Shown: one piece after another, positions 22,242 through 33,490 of the stretch
Layout: every line of letters begins with the position of its first letter
Numbering within the stretch: position 1 is the stretch's first letter
DNA from: Gastracanthus pulcherrimus
Taxonomy: Eukaryota > Arthropoda > Insecta > Hymenoptera > Pteromalidae
Reading direction: 5' to 3'
Length of the DNA: 64,000 nucleotides
NCBI GenBank assembly: GCA_949152435.1
Contig: OX424572.1
Span: forward strand, 45,347,098-45,411,097
The notes under the pieces: generated by a model
Database searches by the model: none
What the model was told of the DNA's origin: nothing
The model's input: the letters and a program-made list of their open reading frames with translations, nothing else
Made by a program: the position numbers and the translations under genes

Positions 22242-23977
22242 TGAATAATTGCAGATTGCACTTACAAATAGATTCGCATTAAAGTTTAAAAACTCTCATC
22301 TTATACATTCTTTTAATGTTGGGATTGAGCACTTCTTTGCAGATGTCTCAGTTTATACTGTACTTCGTAAATGTATCTACTACAAGCTAATTATTCACAT
22401 CTTCAGTCATTAAAATTATCAAGACAGGCTTTTCGTTTTGCATAAAAGTTTTGAATGACAAGTAAAACACAGCTAAAATAACTATGACTTTTCCATAAAA
22501 TTAGAATCATTAAATTTGTACAACTCTCTTACGTCTAATAGTAGTAATATTATCACAACTTGCTTTTTGGTAGTACACAAAAATTGTAAATGACAAGAAC
22601 AATATATACTACTTTAATGATAAAATGCTTAATACTATAGATAGTATTAATTATTCGAGTAGGTTATACTTTTCTATTTACAATTATTGATTAGTAATGA
22701 GAGTGCAGAATAATTTAATTTGTATGTAGCCTATTATGATTCTAAAACTTTAATTGTTGTCGTCTTTTCAACTTTTGTGCAAGCAAAAGACGAATAGAGT
22801 AATTACATAATTACATATTGCACTAATTGTAAATGACGAGAACAATTAAACTACTTTAATGTTGAAAGACTAGATACAATTTTGATTATTCATTCATAAT
22901 TCATGGAATCTACGAATAAGTCATTAAATTAGTTAAGAGGATGAAAATTAAAAATGCACACCGTGTTAAAGTATGGAATCTTGCAGGTAAAAAGATTAAT
23001 CATGATCATCTGCTGTTGATGAACATCAGTTGTTAATTATTTGTTGATCAAGTAACTAAGTAACTCAAGTTTTAGTTACAAGTAGATATTTATAAAAAAT
23101 TTTACCTATAGTTATTGAAAATGTATCTACTTAATATACCTATTTTTGAGACTTTACATATAAGAGACCATTCAAAAAATTACTGTGTGCATCTCTGCTT
23201 TGTATTTGCAAAATTCTTTCAATCAATCACACAACACATAATTCTTCTTACTTTTGGTTTCCGCAAAGTTGCAAATGACAAAAGCAATTAAACTTCCAGT
23301 GATAAAAAAGATCAATGACAATTTTGGTTTTGAAACAATTTCAAAAAAATTGAAAGATTTACCTAGTAATAAACTCAAAAGTACAAAGATTAATTGCATG
23401 ATTTTGCCAGTACAAGTAAATTTATATTAGACTTTGTTTTTGTAGTTTTTGAAAATCTATCTTATATGTTTATTTCTGAGACTTAACACTTAAAAGATAG
23501 TTATGGTTTGCATTTTTTTTAGTCACTAAACTACTTTAATCATTGTTGTTACCTATAGTTTTGCACAAAATAAGATAAAAATAAATTTTAGAAGCAAATG
23601 TGGCTAGCAGAAGCATTACGGCTGCACCACATAACAACTGAACTAATGTATATGTTTTATATTTAATTATGGGTGAGTTCATTTTATGGGTGTGTTCGTT
23701 TTACCGAGCGGTGACAGTGGTCACTGGTCAGTTATTTTAGTTATTGCGGTCAATTAATTTATATATTAAAATCCAACGCGAGATATCAAATCGCGGTAGG
23801 TGTATCGAATTTTCGATTTCTATTTCGATATTTTCATGTGCAAAAAAATTGAATGTTGGAAAGATAACCAAATTGATAAAATTTTTGTTCATTGTACTCG
23901 CGTTCCACTCTCTCTATATAATATAATAATGTATATTGTTTTATAGTAATTAAAAATATTATAATTTTTTATTTCAG
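22242..23977. repeat. AT-rich DNA with diverged dispersed repeats
   Basis: The phrase TTGTAAATGACRAGAACAAT, or close variants, recurs near 22450, 22587, 22828 and 23270, each followed by AAACTACTTTAATG-like sequence. This suggests an old repeat of about 140-440 bp. A roughly 40-bp stretch (TTTAATTGTTGTCGT... CAACTTTTGTGCAAGC) occurs both at 21309-21345 and at 22748-22785, bracketing the foldback. The region forms the presumed third intron of BEN-like gene A. Confidence 0.45.
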
Positions 23978-24029
23978 TGCTGGGAATTAAGAGGAACTAT
24001 AGCTTCACTCACAAACATAGCTTCGACTA

Positions 24030-24600
24030 TAAAGCACACTTGAAAGTCAGACTTCGGAATCGCCTTTAGTGCATTCGTCGCATTAGTTTCAACAGTCTGT
24101 TTATTGTCGAATCGATGTCCTTAAGCAGCATTTTCAATCGAGGAAACAGCCAAAAGTCGCAGGGAGCTATATCAGGACTGTATGGAGGCTGGCGGAGCTG
24201 CGCAACACTGTGTTTCAATAAATACTGCTGCACAAGGTTTGATGCGTGCGCTGGAGCATTGTCGTGATGAAGAAGCCAGTCACCGGTTTCCCAAAGTTGC
24301 GGTCGCTTTCTCCTGATTGCATTACGTAATCTTTTCAAAACTTCAACGTAGTACTCTTTATTGATTGTCTGGCCTGTAGGGACATATTCGTGGTGCACAA
24401 CGCCCTCATAATCGAAAAAACAATCAACATTGACTTGATGAACGAGGATCACTGTCAACAGATGTGCGGCCACTTTTGCCCATACACTCATCTTTAAAGG
24501 CCTTTTGCAACATTTCAATAGTTTCCGCACAACTTTTACCGAGATTAAAGCAAAATTTTATGCAAATTCGCTGTTCGGTTCGTTCTGCCATTTTTATCAA
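24030..24600 (-). mobile_element. Internally deleted mariner (DD34D) copy 1
   Basis: The minus strand begins at ATG 24591 with MAERTEQRICIKFCFNLGKS, the mariner helix-turn-helix start, and continues GRTSVDSDPRSS. It then jumps directly to CFFDYEGVVHHEYVPTGQTI in the catalytic half. HDNAPAHAS and PYSPDIAPCDFWLF carry two catalytic aspartates 34 residues apart. About 130 codons, including the first catalytic Asp, are missing, plus a smaller gap after FKDECMG. The 3' part stops at about 24030 without a terminal inverted repeat. A full-length relative would be about 345 aa. It cannot encode an active transposase. Confidence 0.88.
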
Positions 24601-24875
24601 TAAGCAAATTGCGACGAACGCAAAAAAGTCGTTGTAAACAAATACACGCTGCGCGGGAACTAAGGCGTTTCATCGGTATCTCAGGCTATTGACGAGGTTA
24701 GGAGTTGCTGGTGACGTTCGTACCCTCCAGAGGTCGCCTGATTGCTCGAGCGATTGCAGCATCTGCATTTTCCATGTGAATTATAGGATGAAACCTATAT
24801 ATTTAAATATATATATATATATATATATATACTAACCAATGTTACTCTTATGGTATTGTTCTTTATTCCTTTAGC
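24601..24875. other. Mariner 5' flank and (AT)n run
   Basis: This probably includes the 5' UTR of the mariner copy (up to about 24700). No clear terminal inverted repeat was found. An (AT)n run lies at about 24808-24831. Confidence 0.35.
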
Positions 24876-25153
24876 GTGAAAGCGGCCTTACTTCCCTCCG
24901 CGGATCAAGTGACTAGTATAACTTGGAAAGTTAGAAGGCTCGTTTCAGCGCCCCCTGATGGAACTTGGATATGCGGCGAGTTTGTGCAAGTCGAAACGTG
25001 CAGATTCATGTTGTGTCCGCGCGTACGTTATCAAAGCCACAAGTTCCAAGAAGAAAGTGAATTAACACGAGCTCATTTTTATGTGAAAATTTTTATTATT
25101 CACACTTATCCGTTTGAATTTGACTTTTAATAAGTAAAAGAATTTTATTTACG
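24876..25153 (+). promoter_or_regulatory. CpG-bearing 5' region of BEN-type gene B with a CTCF-like motif
   Basis: A GC-richer island lies immediately upstream of the ATG at 25154. It contains AGCGCCCCCTGATGG (24947-24961). The reverse complement CCATCAGGGGGCGCT matches the CTCF core consensus (CCASYAGRKGGCR). An 84-codon ORF across the island is probably chance. The promoter/5' UTR role is inferred from position. Confidence 0.4.
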
Positions 25154-28100
25154 ATGAGTGAGGACAAACGTCCCCTTTACGCCAAAGTGAAATTTATTGA
25201 AAGTGTCGAAAAGAAAACTATATCAACAAAGAATATTATTGACTTTGAAAAAGAACTACCAAAGAATAAGAAAGATTTTAACAAGATTAAAATTTATACT
25301 TGTTGGTACAGCGACAAGAAATTTCCAACTTTAACTAAGTATGGCATTCCAATAGCAGCATTATATGGTAAGATACATTTTACTGTATTAAAAAATATTA
25401 AAATGAATTGGAGGATGCCCATAAGTGTGGGAAAGTCGAAGAACGTATAGTATACTAATTATATACTATATCGTTTAGTTTCAGACTACACTGAGAGAAT
25501 ACATCGGTCAGACTTGCTGAACTGTTCGGTAGTTTTGACCGAAGTGAGTTCGGTAGTATGTATACGGCAAGAATAGCGGAACAAGTTCGGCAGCTGAGTC
25601 TTCGTGCGTCGCGCTACACTCCTAACCTCACTTTTTCACAAATAATGAATACTTTAATGAATTTCTGATTTTTTTGTTACTGTATCCTTTTTATATATGA
25701 TTAGTTAGTCTAAGTTACATTTTAGATGATCTGCTTTAACCTTATTTCTGTTTTACCTTATCACAAACGTGATAATGAGGCTACAATAAAGCGCAACAAA
25801 TAAACACATCACTTTTAATACACATCCGCCAAAACAGCTGAACTGTTCCGCAGTTTTTACCGAATTCCTCAGTAAGAATGACAGACTATGGCCTCTACAA
25901 ACTTAGCCATGCGACTTCGGCAAGCCTAACTGAACCATTCTTTCAGTGTAAACTGTTCGTAAGCATCCTCCTTTCTATGTAAAAACATATATTTTGTTTT
26001 AAATCCCACCAATGAAAATTGGTGGCGTATCAATAAAATTTTTGTCCTTTTTTAGAAAATATTGAACCACACTGTACCTATATTTATATAAAATAATCAT
26101 TTTAATGCTACATTTTATTTACATTTCTGTCCTAGACTCTCTTGAAGAAAGCAAGAAGAAAAAGCGATGAGTTTTCACCCCCTTAGAAAATAGCAGCGTT
26201 GAACGATATTATGATGCACAAAATTCTGATAACTTGTCAGATTCAAATTTAAAACAAGAAAAAAGTAAGAAGAAAAAAGTGAGTCATGATTATTATTGAC
26301 ATATTACATTTTTTATTTGCAAAAATTAAAATTCTGTTAAATTCGTTTTTATTGTTATTAATTTTATTAGATTAAAAAAAGACGAAATAGCTGGACAAAG
26401 AAGATCAACAAAATATATTGTCTCAAAAAATTAAAACACTAATTTCTGGTGAGACACTGAAATTGAAAAATCCATTGCCTGCTCCAACAACTATAGAAAG
26501 TACGAGTATTAGTAATTTCATACATTCCAAAAATGATTCTAACGATAATAATGGTATCAATGAGGATTACAAGGCTTTACAAGAACAATATTTCACTTTA
26601 AAAGATGATTACGATAGTATGCAGAAAGAGCACAATTTATTAAAAATAAAATATAACAATCAAAGCGAGAAATTAGAATAATGAGAAGAGAAGTTGACGC
26701 AGACACTTTTAAATAGGCAAGACAAAACCGAAAAGATTGGTAAGTTCATATATTGAAAATAAAAATTGACAGCCACATAATTTTTTACATTGTTAATTGT
26801 GTATAAATGTATGTATTTTATAGATCCAGAATCAAATGAAAATTGTGAAAATATGCGGGTATAATTAATATTGTCAAACTTGATATTATGACTATTGATA
26901 TCCATTTATTAAATAAAATATTAATTGGGTTTCTTTCATTTTAGGATTGTTCAAGTCCTAAAATTTCACCGATATCAAAAACTACTTCATGTTTTTTTCA
27001 AAGCACGTCAGAATTGAAAAGTACTGACGATGGTGAATTTGAAAGTTCGTTACATCTGGGTTCTAAAGAAATCACAGGTACTAAAAAAGGGAAATGTTTA
27101 CATACCAAACCGGAAGTTCACAGTGAGTTAGAGAATGAAGATGCTGGAGAAATAAGTGATAATGTTGCGTGTTTGAATAAAAATACACCGAAGAAAAGAG
27201 GAATGAAAAGACGTATGTACATTTTGTTACTTATGTGCATAAAACTGATTTACAATTTTTTATATATACATATATACTTGCAAATATGCAGGTATTTTGT
27301 CATTCACTGATAGTGATACTGATGTGGATGTGGAAAAGTTTAATGAGAGTCGTGCAAAAAAAAAGAAAACAGATAATAAAATAAGTGATGTCGAAGAAGC
27401 AAAAAGTGAGCCAGAGAATTTTGAAAATAATGATGATGTCGAACCACAAAATGATGCATCGGATCATTCAAAAGATTCTAAGAAATGTAAGTCTGTTGAA
27501 ATACATTCCTTTGAAGATGAGTCTAAATCTGGTAGAAAATTTACAGAAAAATATATGAACGAGCAGAATGTAAAAGTAAGTTCTTATGTAATCCTTCAGA
27601 AATTTTATCTAAAACTGAAATTTTTTTGTTATGTTCGATATCAAAATATTAATTCCGATCACATCTATTTTGTGTATACATGTGTGTGTGTGTATGCGGG
27701 TGGGTGTGTGGGTATGTGACGTGTTTGGGGTGAATATGTGCAGGTGAGTGCGTGAGGGGTATGTCTGTACGTGTACATCTGTATGAAGGGTGTGTGAATG
27801 TGTGTGTGTGTCTATGTGTGTTTGATGTATAATTTATCCAAACGCTGCATGCATTTTCGTCATCTATTATAAGGTTAGGTTTTATCAAGGTATACTGGTT
27901 TTGTCATATAGATTTCACATTCATATAAATATAAATGTTTCAAATGCAGTTCTTTTTATTACGGTTTTTTATAGATGGTATACATCAAACATGACATTAG
28001 CATCCCTGCTAAAAATATGCGATTAAAGTCAATTAAAAAAAATTCAAATTTTATTGAATTAAATTTATTTTAATTGATTGAATTGTCTACCAGAAAACAA

Positions 28101-29261
28101 GTCAATTGAAAATGAATTGTGATTAATAAACTTTAATTGCAATTTAGTTCAATCCCTATATTTAGTATGGATTTCTATATATTTAAATCGACTTCTATAA
28201 CAGAATAGTTCATTTTTTTTCGTATTGTATTTAATTACAATTTAGATAATACAGTTCAATGAATTTTAATATATTCCAATACTATTTGAATTTATCTAAT
28301 TCAATGTATAAATTGACTATAAAACTTCTATCCACATTAATTCATTTTTATGAATTCCAAACGTGAATAGATTTTAATACAGCTTATTCGTATAAGCCCT
28401 GAATTAACTTTAATCACGTTTGATAAATGAAAATTTTATTGAATTTTGTAGGTTGTGAATACTTTATTTATAAATTGACTTGAATCAATTCTTATGAGTA
28501 TGGGAAATCAATAGATTTAAATACAGTTTATTCGTATAAGCCGCGAATCAACTTCAATAAACTTTAATAAACACACATTCTATTGAAGTCTGTAGGTTAC
28601 AAATACCTTTCTCATTAATTGATTTTAATCAATTCCTATAAGTACAGGAAATCAATATAATTCAATGCAATTTATTCATATTAGGCGGGAATCAACTTAA
28701 ATTAACTTTGATAAACATATTTGTTATTGAATTGTGTAGTTTGCGAATATCTTTTTTATTAATTGACTTTAGTCAATTTCTTTCAGTATAAAAAATGAAT
28801 AGATTTAAATGCACTTTATCCGTACAAGCCGCAAATGAACTTGAAAACAAACTTTTTATTCAATTCTGTACATGTGCGAATTATCATGGAACAGTTTATG
28901 AAATTGTAGGAAGCTACATGCTAATCAATGCTCAGTGGTTTTTTTTACAAATAATTCAAATGTTAATTTATTAGAACAATAAATTAATTTTAAATTTAAA
29001 ATTCAAGATGTCCCCAATTTGGTATTTAAACTGTGAAAGTTTTCATGAATTAGAATAATTCACATTAATAAAAAATGGTACACAAACGCGATTTTGCTCG
29101 TCAACACTGAATCAGTAGATGCTCAAGTAACCGTACATCGTGAAAATGACGATGACGGCTATTCGTCTGTACACAGCGATGAGAAATATGAGAGGGATCT
29201 GTATGACAATAACTTACTAGGCCCGTTATTGCTCCCAGATCATTCTGATGCTGAAAAATAG
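25154..29261 (+). CDS. BEN-type protein gene B, multi-exon, partly decayed
   Basis: Exons with proper signals: 25154-25367 (ATG, MSEDKRPLYAKVKFIESVEK), 26136-26278, 26371-26739, 26824-26858, 26945-27212, 27292-27575, a possible start of another exon at 27975, and a possible last exon ending at TAG 29261 (YSSVHSDEKYERDLYDNNLL). Phases agree where checked (27212/27292 and 27575/27975). The N-terminal module parallels gene A. The middle has a coiled coil (YKALQEQYFTLKDDYDSMQK) and long acidic, Ser/Lys-rich linkers. The 27975 exon starts MVYIKHDISIPAKNMRLKSI, which could open a BEN domain that then breaks down in a 144-bp repeat. An in-frame TGA (KKKR/VFTPLENSS) and a slip near 26405 suggest a recent pseudogene or sequence errors. 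Nuclear and DNA-associated function is only inferred from the family. Confidence 0.5.
25489..25950. mobile_element. MITE in intron 1 of BEN-type gene B
   Basis: ACACTGAGAGAAT at 25489 pairs with the inverted ACACTGAAAGAAT at 25950. Similar subterminal GTCAGRCTTGCYGAA words follow at both ends, and GCTGAACTGTTCSG occurs on both sides. It is 462 bp with no transposase. No target duplication could be settled. Confidence 0.65.
27676..27835. repeat. GT-rich microsatellite region
   Basis: Imperfect (GT)n with GGGTGT and GTGTGA variants, located in an intron of BEN-type gene B. Short minus-strand His/Thr-rich ORFs here are artefacts. Confidence 0.9.
28030..28900. repeat. 144-bp tandem repeat array
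   Basis: The landmark AGTTTATTCGTATAAGCC recurs at 28381, 28525, 28669 and 28813, exactly 144 bp apart. Each copy is followed by AATYAACTTTAATAAAC and then AATTGACTTTAATCAATT. More diverged units seem to extend back to about 28090, giving about six units. The array sits between the possible BEN exon at 27975 and the last exon. Confidence 0.85.
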
Positions 29262-29332
29262 CTGTCTATTTACATATATTTTAATTTTTTAAATATTTAG
29301 TAATTCGTATACTACTATATAGTTCTACCTTG

Positions 29333-30111
29333 TAACGGGCTGCTCTATGGAGCCTTTAAATAGCGCGCCGAATATTGCGTGAAAGATGAAAACACCCGAA
29401 ATGCGGCGCTAAATATGCCCCTAGACACGAGCCGGACGATATGCGAGGTAATGTGACAAGGTGCCTGCGTAGCCTCGCTCTCTTTCGCTCGGGATCCGCC
29501 GCTGGAACAACTGCTCCGGCTCTCCTCCCTTTCGCTCTGGATCATCGCGACTACATCGACGCCATCACCGACGATAATTTCTATTCCGACGTCACGTTAG
29601 AAATCATCGAAGTCTGAGATCGTGAGGAGCGATTGGGGAAAATCGTCCTCAGGACCGCATTCGACACACGAAGAATCCACCAGGAGTCGCAAGTGCAACA
29701 GCAGCCGTGCAGTTTGGTCCCGAGCGGAATGAGCCTGCAAGATCCTTCGCTTCGTCTCGTATCGATTTAAGTTAAGTAGAAAAGGTCACGATTGATCAGA
29801 TTTTAACATTATCTCGCCGCGTTCCACGTGTTTATTTTATTTTGAGGATTAATTGCGAATGATGATTTTTAATTAGCATGCACGTGGAAAATACTCATGT
29901 ATAATTGAGAGTCTATGAACGCGAGTTAAAATAAATAATTCTTAGAGTCGTTATCTAGAAATGTTACCATGTTTGTTTTGTTTTGAATATTGTGAACGAA
30001 AATAAATATTCGACCGAGCGTGCGCAAATTATTGTATCATAGAACAATATATTTCTGTTTATTTGAGTAGAGCAAATATAGAGGTGAAACTTATTATAAT
30101 AATATTTAAAA
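29333..30111. mobile_element. GC-rich island, possible solo LTR
   Basis: Sequence starting TGTAACGGGCTGC and ending near AAAACA is much richer in GC at its 5' half than its surroundings. It includes a TATA-like TTTAAATA (29356) and AATAAA signals (about 29930, 30001). The TG...CA ends and promoter-like content are compatible with a solo LTR, but no target-site duplication was found and there is no internal domain. Confidence 0.3.
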
Positions 30112-30297
30112 CATTTATTTTGTATTGACCTTTTATTTATAATTATATATATTATGTCTTCTAATAAAATAACTACATGTGTGAGTAAATTGAATGATTT
30201 ATTATGTCGGACATTATCTTGTTCATTCTCAGGAAGGAATAGGATATAAAAATTTTACAACCTTGTACACGTTCATACGCGCATCGCACAAACGAGT

Positions 30298-31260
30298 TTA
30301 TATAATTGTCACACCTGAAAATCCTGGGACATAGCCTTTGTCAAGAAAATTGCTTAAGTATTCTTTGCTCAGATTCTCTAAATTAATTAAGTCTATGTTA
30401 AAATCTCCTAACACCAGATGGTTTTTGGTGTTCCTTTTTGCAATTAAGAAATTCTTTAAGTCTAGTATGAATTCAGTTTTAGGTATATTGTGCGATCTGT
30501 ATATAGAGGATATATCTAAATAATTCCCATCATTTAGGGTAATTTGCGTATTTATTATTTTTATCCTACCGTATTCAACAGTTTTGGTTGTTTGAATCAT
30601 ATAATATCTATAAAAAACAATTACACCATCATATATTTTATAATTCTCTTGTGTAAAAGTTTCTGTACAGACTACTATAGAAGGTTTGATCGTTAGTCTC
30701 TGAATTATAATTTTCAGTTCATTGGAATTTTTATTCATGCTTCTAATATTAACTACTAGTATCAGAACACTTTTATGATTAATATTTTTATTTAGCGGTT
30801 TTATTTTAGCAAAAGTTTTTTCGACGTTTAATGTATCATTTTCTATTGTTTCTAGTATATCAAAATATTGAGCCATTTATATTATCTCAAGTTATTACTC
30901 TCATTTACTTAACCTTTGCTTTTCTGTCTATAGGATCATAAGGATATTCACATTTATTAATGGATCTTCTTAGTAGTTGTTTATAAGTACCACATAAGGC
31001 TTTGTTGTCAGCTGCGTGATTTGTTGGTCTATTTGTCTTGAATTTGTTGTTTGCCTCAACACAATTTTACATTTCCAGTTGTTCTTATTTCCACAATCTT
31101 TATCTTCATGTTCATCCGTACATATTCGGCAGCATAACTTCCATTTACATTTCTTTTTTGAATGTCCGTATGTACAACACTTATAGCACATATTTATATT
31201 AAAGTCATAAAAAATTCTGCAGTTGGTATAACCTACAAAAACTCTTCTTCTAAACGTTAA
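30298..31260 (-). mobile_element. Jockey-like LINE fragment: gag-knuckle ORF1 end and endonuclease
   Basis: The minus strand reads RRRVFVGYTNC and then MCYKCCTYGHSKKKC, with CCHC zinc knuckles (a second is CRICTDEHEDKDC). This is the 3' end of an ORF1. After about 70 bp the second ORF starts at 30876 and reads VNIRSMNKNSNEL, CTETFTQENYK, then LVLGDFNIDL and FLDKGYVPG, the APE endonuclease blocks of Jockey-superfamily LINEs. The reverse transcriptase is absent and the copy stops at about 30298. It is the same family as the copy at 45.5-47.5 kb (shared TETF.QENYK). Confidence 0.8.
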
Positions 31261-31279
31261 ACTCTCATAAGCAGCATAA

Positions 31280-32135
31280 TTTGTGTATTTAACGTTATTT
31301 TACCACGATTGGAATAATATGGCACACTCTTGGCAATCTGGGACATGGTGGGGCAAAGTGGATCATGGTTTAAATCCATAAATTTATGTATAAAACGTTA
31401 TTTTACAATTTTTGGAATAATATGGGATTTTCTTAATGATTGAAATGGATAAATTCGCTCATATAACGTTATTTTAAAGTTATTGGTCAGTATGGAACAC
31501 TATGGGGTATCATGGGACATTTTTATTTTTTTTTCAAGGGTATGTAGGAAATGGCACCTAAGGCACACTCGACTAGGTCCACACAGCCGGATAGTGTGGG
31601 CTGGTTGGGGATGCATCCGCCGTGTGTATAATATAGGACGAAAAATAAAATAAACAATAACGCGAAAAAATACTACACAGCTTTTACATCGCAAACCGAC
31701 CCACTAAAACCTACCACTCTTTCCTCTTCTGGCGGAACCCACTCTGGTACCGATTATCACATTACCTCAGGGTGGTGCCATTCGCTGGTGCCCTTAACTG
31801 AAACAAATTCAAAATTTCATAAATTTAAATCCCCCGAGGGGACGTCAGATCTAACCCGTCTCATTTATACGCGTATTCGAACCGGCGCATTCATCTCTTT
31901 ACGGAAAGGAGAAGTACCCCTGTCCCTCCCAGCGACATTCATAAAATGAGAGAAATTGAGCGTCTCCCGGTTAAGAAAGCATCCCATTATCATGGACCAT
32001 GATAGGGCAAAAAGTTACATCGTTAAAATCCATGAATTCGTTCATAAAACGATACTGTGGAGTGTTTTGTGTAATTTGGGGCACACTGGGGTAAAATAAT
32101 TTAGCATAAATAACGTTATTTACAATAAGCAAAGT
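31280..32135. repeat. Tandem AACGTTATTTTA repeats interrupted by an inserted sequence
   Basis: Units of about 90-100 bp with AACGTTATTTTAC, GGAATAATATGG and GGGACAT/GGCACAC words run over 31280-31515 and resume at about 31985-32135. Between them is an insertion of about 465 bp that is GC-richer and has a T-rich left edge (poly(A) if read on minus). TATCATGGGAC at the left and TTATCATGGAC at the right look like a near-perfect target duplication. A 5'-truncated retroelement on minus is likely; I cannot name its family. Confidence 0.5.
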
Positions 32136-32150
32136 CGCCGCAGTTGCATT

Positions 32151-32151
<1 letters not shown>

Positions 32152-32218
<67 letters not shown>

Positions 32219-32234
32219 TGGTGAGCGGCTGCTG

Positions 32235-32310
<76 letters not shown>

Positions 32311-32314
32311 GAGA
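32152..32314. repeat. (AT)n and (GA)n microsatellites
   Basis: (AT)n at 32152-32216 and (GA)n at 32236-32314 are separated by about 20 bp. All ORFs crossing them (poly-Tyr/Ile, poly-Ser/Leu) are artefacts. Confidence 0.97.
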
Positions 32315-32465
32315 CCGTGATTCGTGCAGTGTGACTCACTTTTCCTCCGCTTGAAATGAAGGGAAGGTATGTCATTGTACCACGGAGCAGAGGTAGCGCA
32401 CACTCCCGTCGACTGCTCCCCCCGCGGATGGTATTGTAAGGTCATCGTCTCCTCCGCAGATCTAC

Positions 32466-32506
32466 CATAGCGCTATGGCGATGTTTGTCTTCGCCATAGC
32501 GCTATG
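32466..32506. repeat. Perfect 16-bp inverted repeat built from palindromic arms
   Basis: CATAGCGCTATGGCGA (32466-32481) is followed after 9 nt by its exact reverse complement (32491-32506). Each arm contains the 12-bp palindrome CATAGCGCTATG. It can form either one long hairpin or two short ones. No flanking transposon is obvious. Confidence 0.9.
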
Positions 32507-32514
32507 ATAACTAC

Positions 32515-33068
32515 TAATGTCACAAAGAGAATAAGAATATAGTGATTATTTTGTTGCTAACAAATGCTCAAGTACATATATATTCTTAATAAAAGTAATA
32601 TTTTCCAACGTGTGAATGTGTTTTTTGTATGATTTCACTAAAACCTGATAGTGGGTACAATATTTTTAAATCTCATAAATATGGTTTTTCTATTTCTATT
32701 AGTAATTCATTGAAATCATTGAAGCTGAAAAAAACTATTGATGTACTTCAAAAGGCCTGTTCAAGAAATACATTTCATTTCGATTTTAATTTTAATTTTC
32801 AGTTGCCTATTAAAATTTTAAACTAAGTTGGCTGGGGGGAGTATTGGGCACATCTTCTATATATAGTTAAAAATGCATAGTTTGTCATAGATTCCTAAGT
32901 TTAAAATTTGATAAAAAGTGAGCAAAGAAAAATAAACTTTTAAAAATGTATAAAATAATTATTTCTTAAACAGCTATTAAAATTAAATACCAAACAATGT
33001 CACATAATAAAGTATGTTTAATTTTGCAAAGTAAATTAGAATGCACCATGAAAGTTTAAAAATATCTT
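32515..33068. other. AT-rich spacer
   Basis: No gene recognised. The short ORF at 32629-32826 is Ser/Lys/Phe-rich and unsupported. Confidence 0.3.
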
Positions 33069-33307
33069 TATGCCCATCTCAACGAAAATGGCCACTTTTT
33101 GCCCTGAAAAGTGAGACCAAAATTACACTTTTTGCCCGCAAAAATGATCAGCCCGCAAATGCGGGAAAAAAGTGACTTCGCTAGAAACAAGTCCAAATTC
33201 CATTACATCATCAAGTTCTACCAATAACCCTAATTTTTTATTGTCTTTTACCAGTTCATTAGTCCCGCTTTTTAAGTCAAAAAGTGGCCACAGTTGAGAT
33301 GGGCGTA
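33069..33307. mobile_element. Short MITE with TA target duplication and GCCCATCTCAAC termini
   Basis: TGCCCATCTCAAC (33071) matches the inverted CGCCCATCTCAAC (33305). Both continue into GGCCACTTTTTG after a short spacer, and TA flanks each end. The 235-bp core contains further CTTTTTGCCC words. Non-autonomous. Confidence 0.7.
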
Positions 33308-33490
33308 AAGTACTATATGCAACTCGAGAAAAAAGTCGATTTTTCCCACGGGTGTAATATATAAATATTCGACTTTTTGCCCTTGTTACATAATGTACTA
33401 TTTTTTTGTTTTAACACTATATAAATAGCAAAAAATTGTGAAGCCCAAAATAAATTTTATTTTTTTATTATATTTTCATCTTGTTTACAT

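Larger units (their letters stand above)
20781..24030 (+). pseudogene. BEN-type protein gene A (N-terminal module), frameshifted and truncated
   Basis: Three exons keep compatible phases: 20781-20957 (after TTCTCAG, donor GTAAAT), 21102-21220 (after TTGTTTCAG, donor GTAATT) and 23978 to about 24030 (after TATTTCAG). The first starts at ATG 20788 with MFALVHTIRNGKFANKQEV and NIENFDWSKKKKKYEV. It then slips frame at an A9 run and continues YWMSVNEERCQGIVIIVN, in phase with DDEQTLKDSINTKRAK of the next exon, then CWELRGTIASLTNIASTIK. The short N-terminal module (ALV..., a tryptophan/lysine-rich middle, then GIVIIVND) resembles the N-terminus of insect BEN-domain proteins. The BEN domain is not present. 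The last exon runs into a truncated mariner. Family assignment is tentative; the exon structure is seen. Confidence 0.5.

Noticed and set aside
21309..22785. LTR retrotransposon bounded by 40-bp direct repeats
   Set aside because: The repeats are too short, there are no gag/pol genes, and the inverted-repeat foldback explains the interior better.
32116..32445. Minus-strand ORFs with poly-Ser/Leu and poly-Tyr/Ile
   Set aside because: Translations of (GA)n and (AT)n microsatellites.
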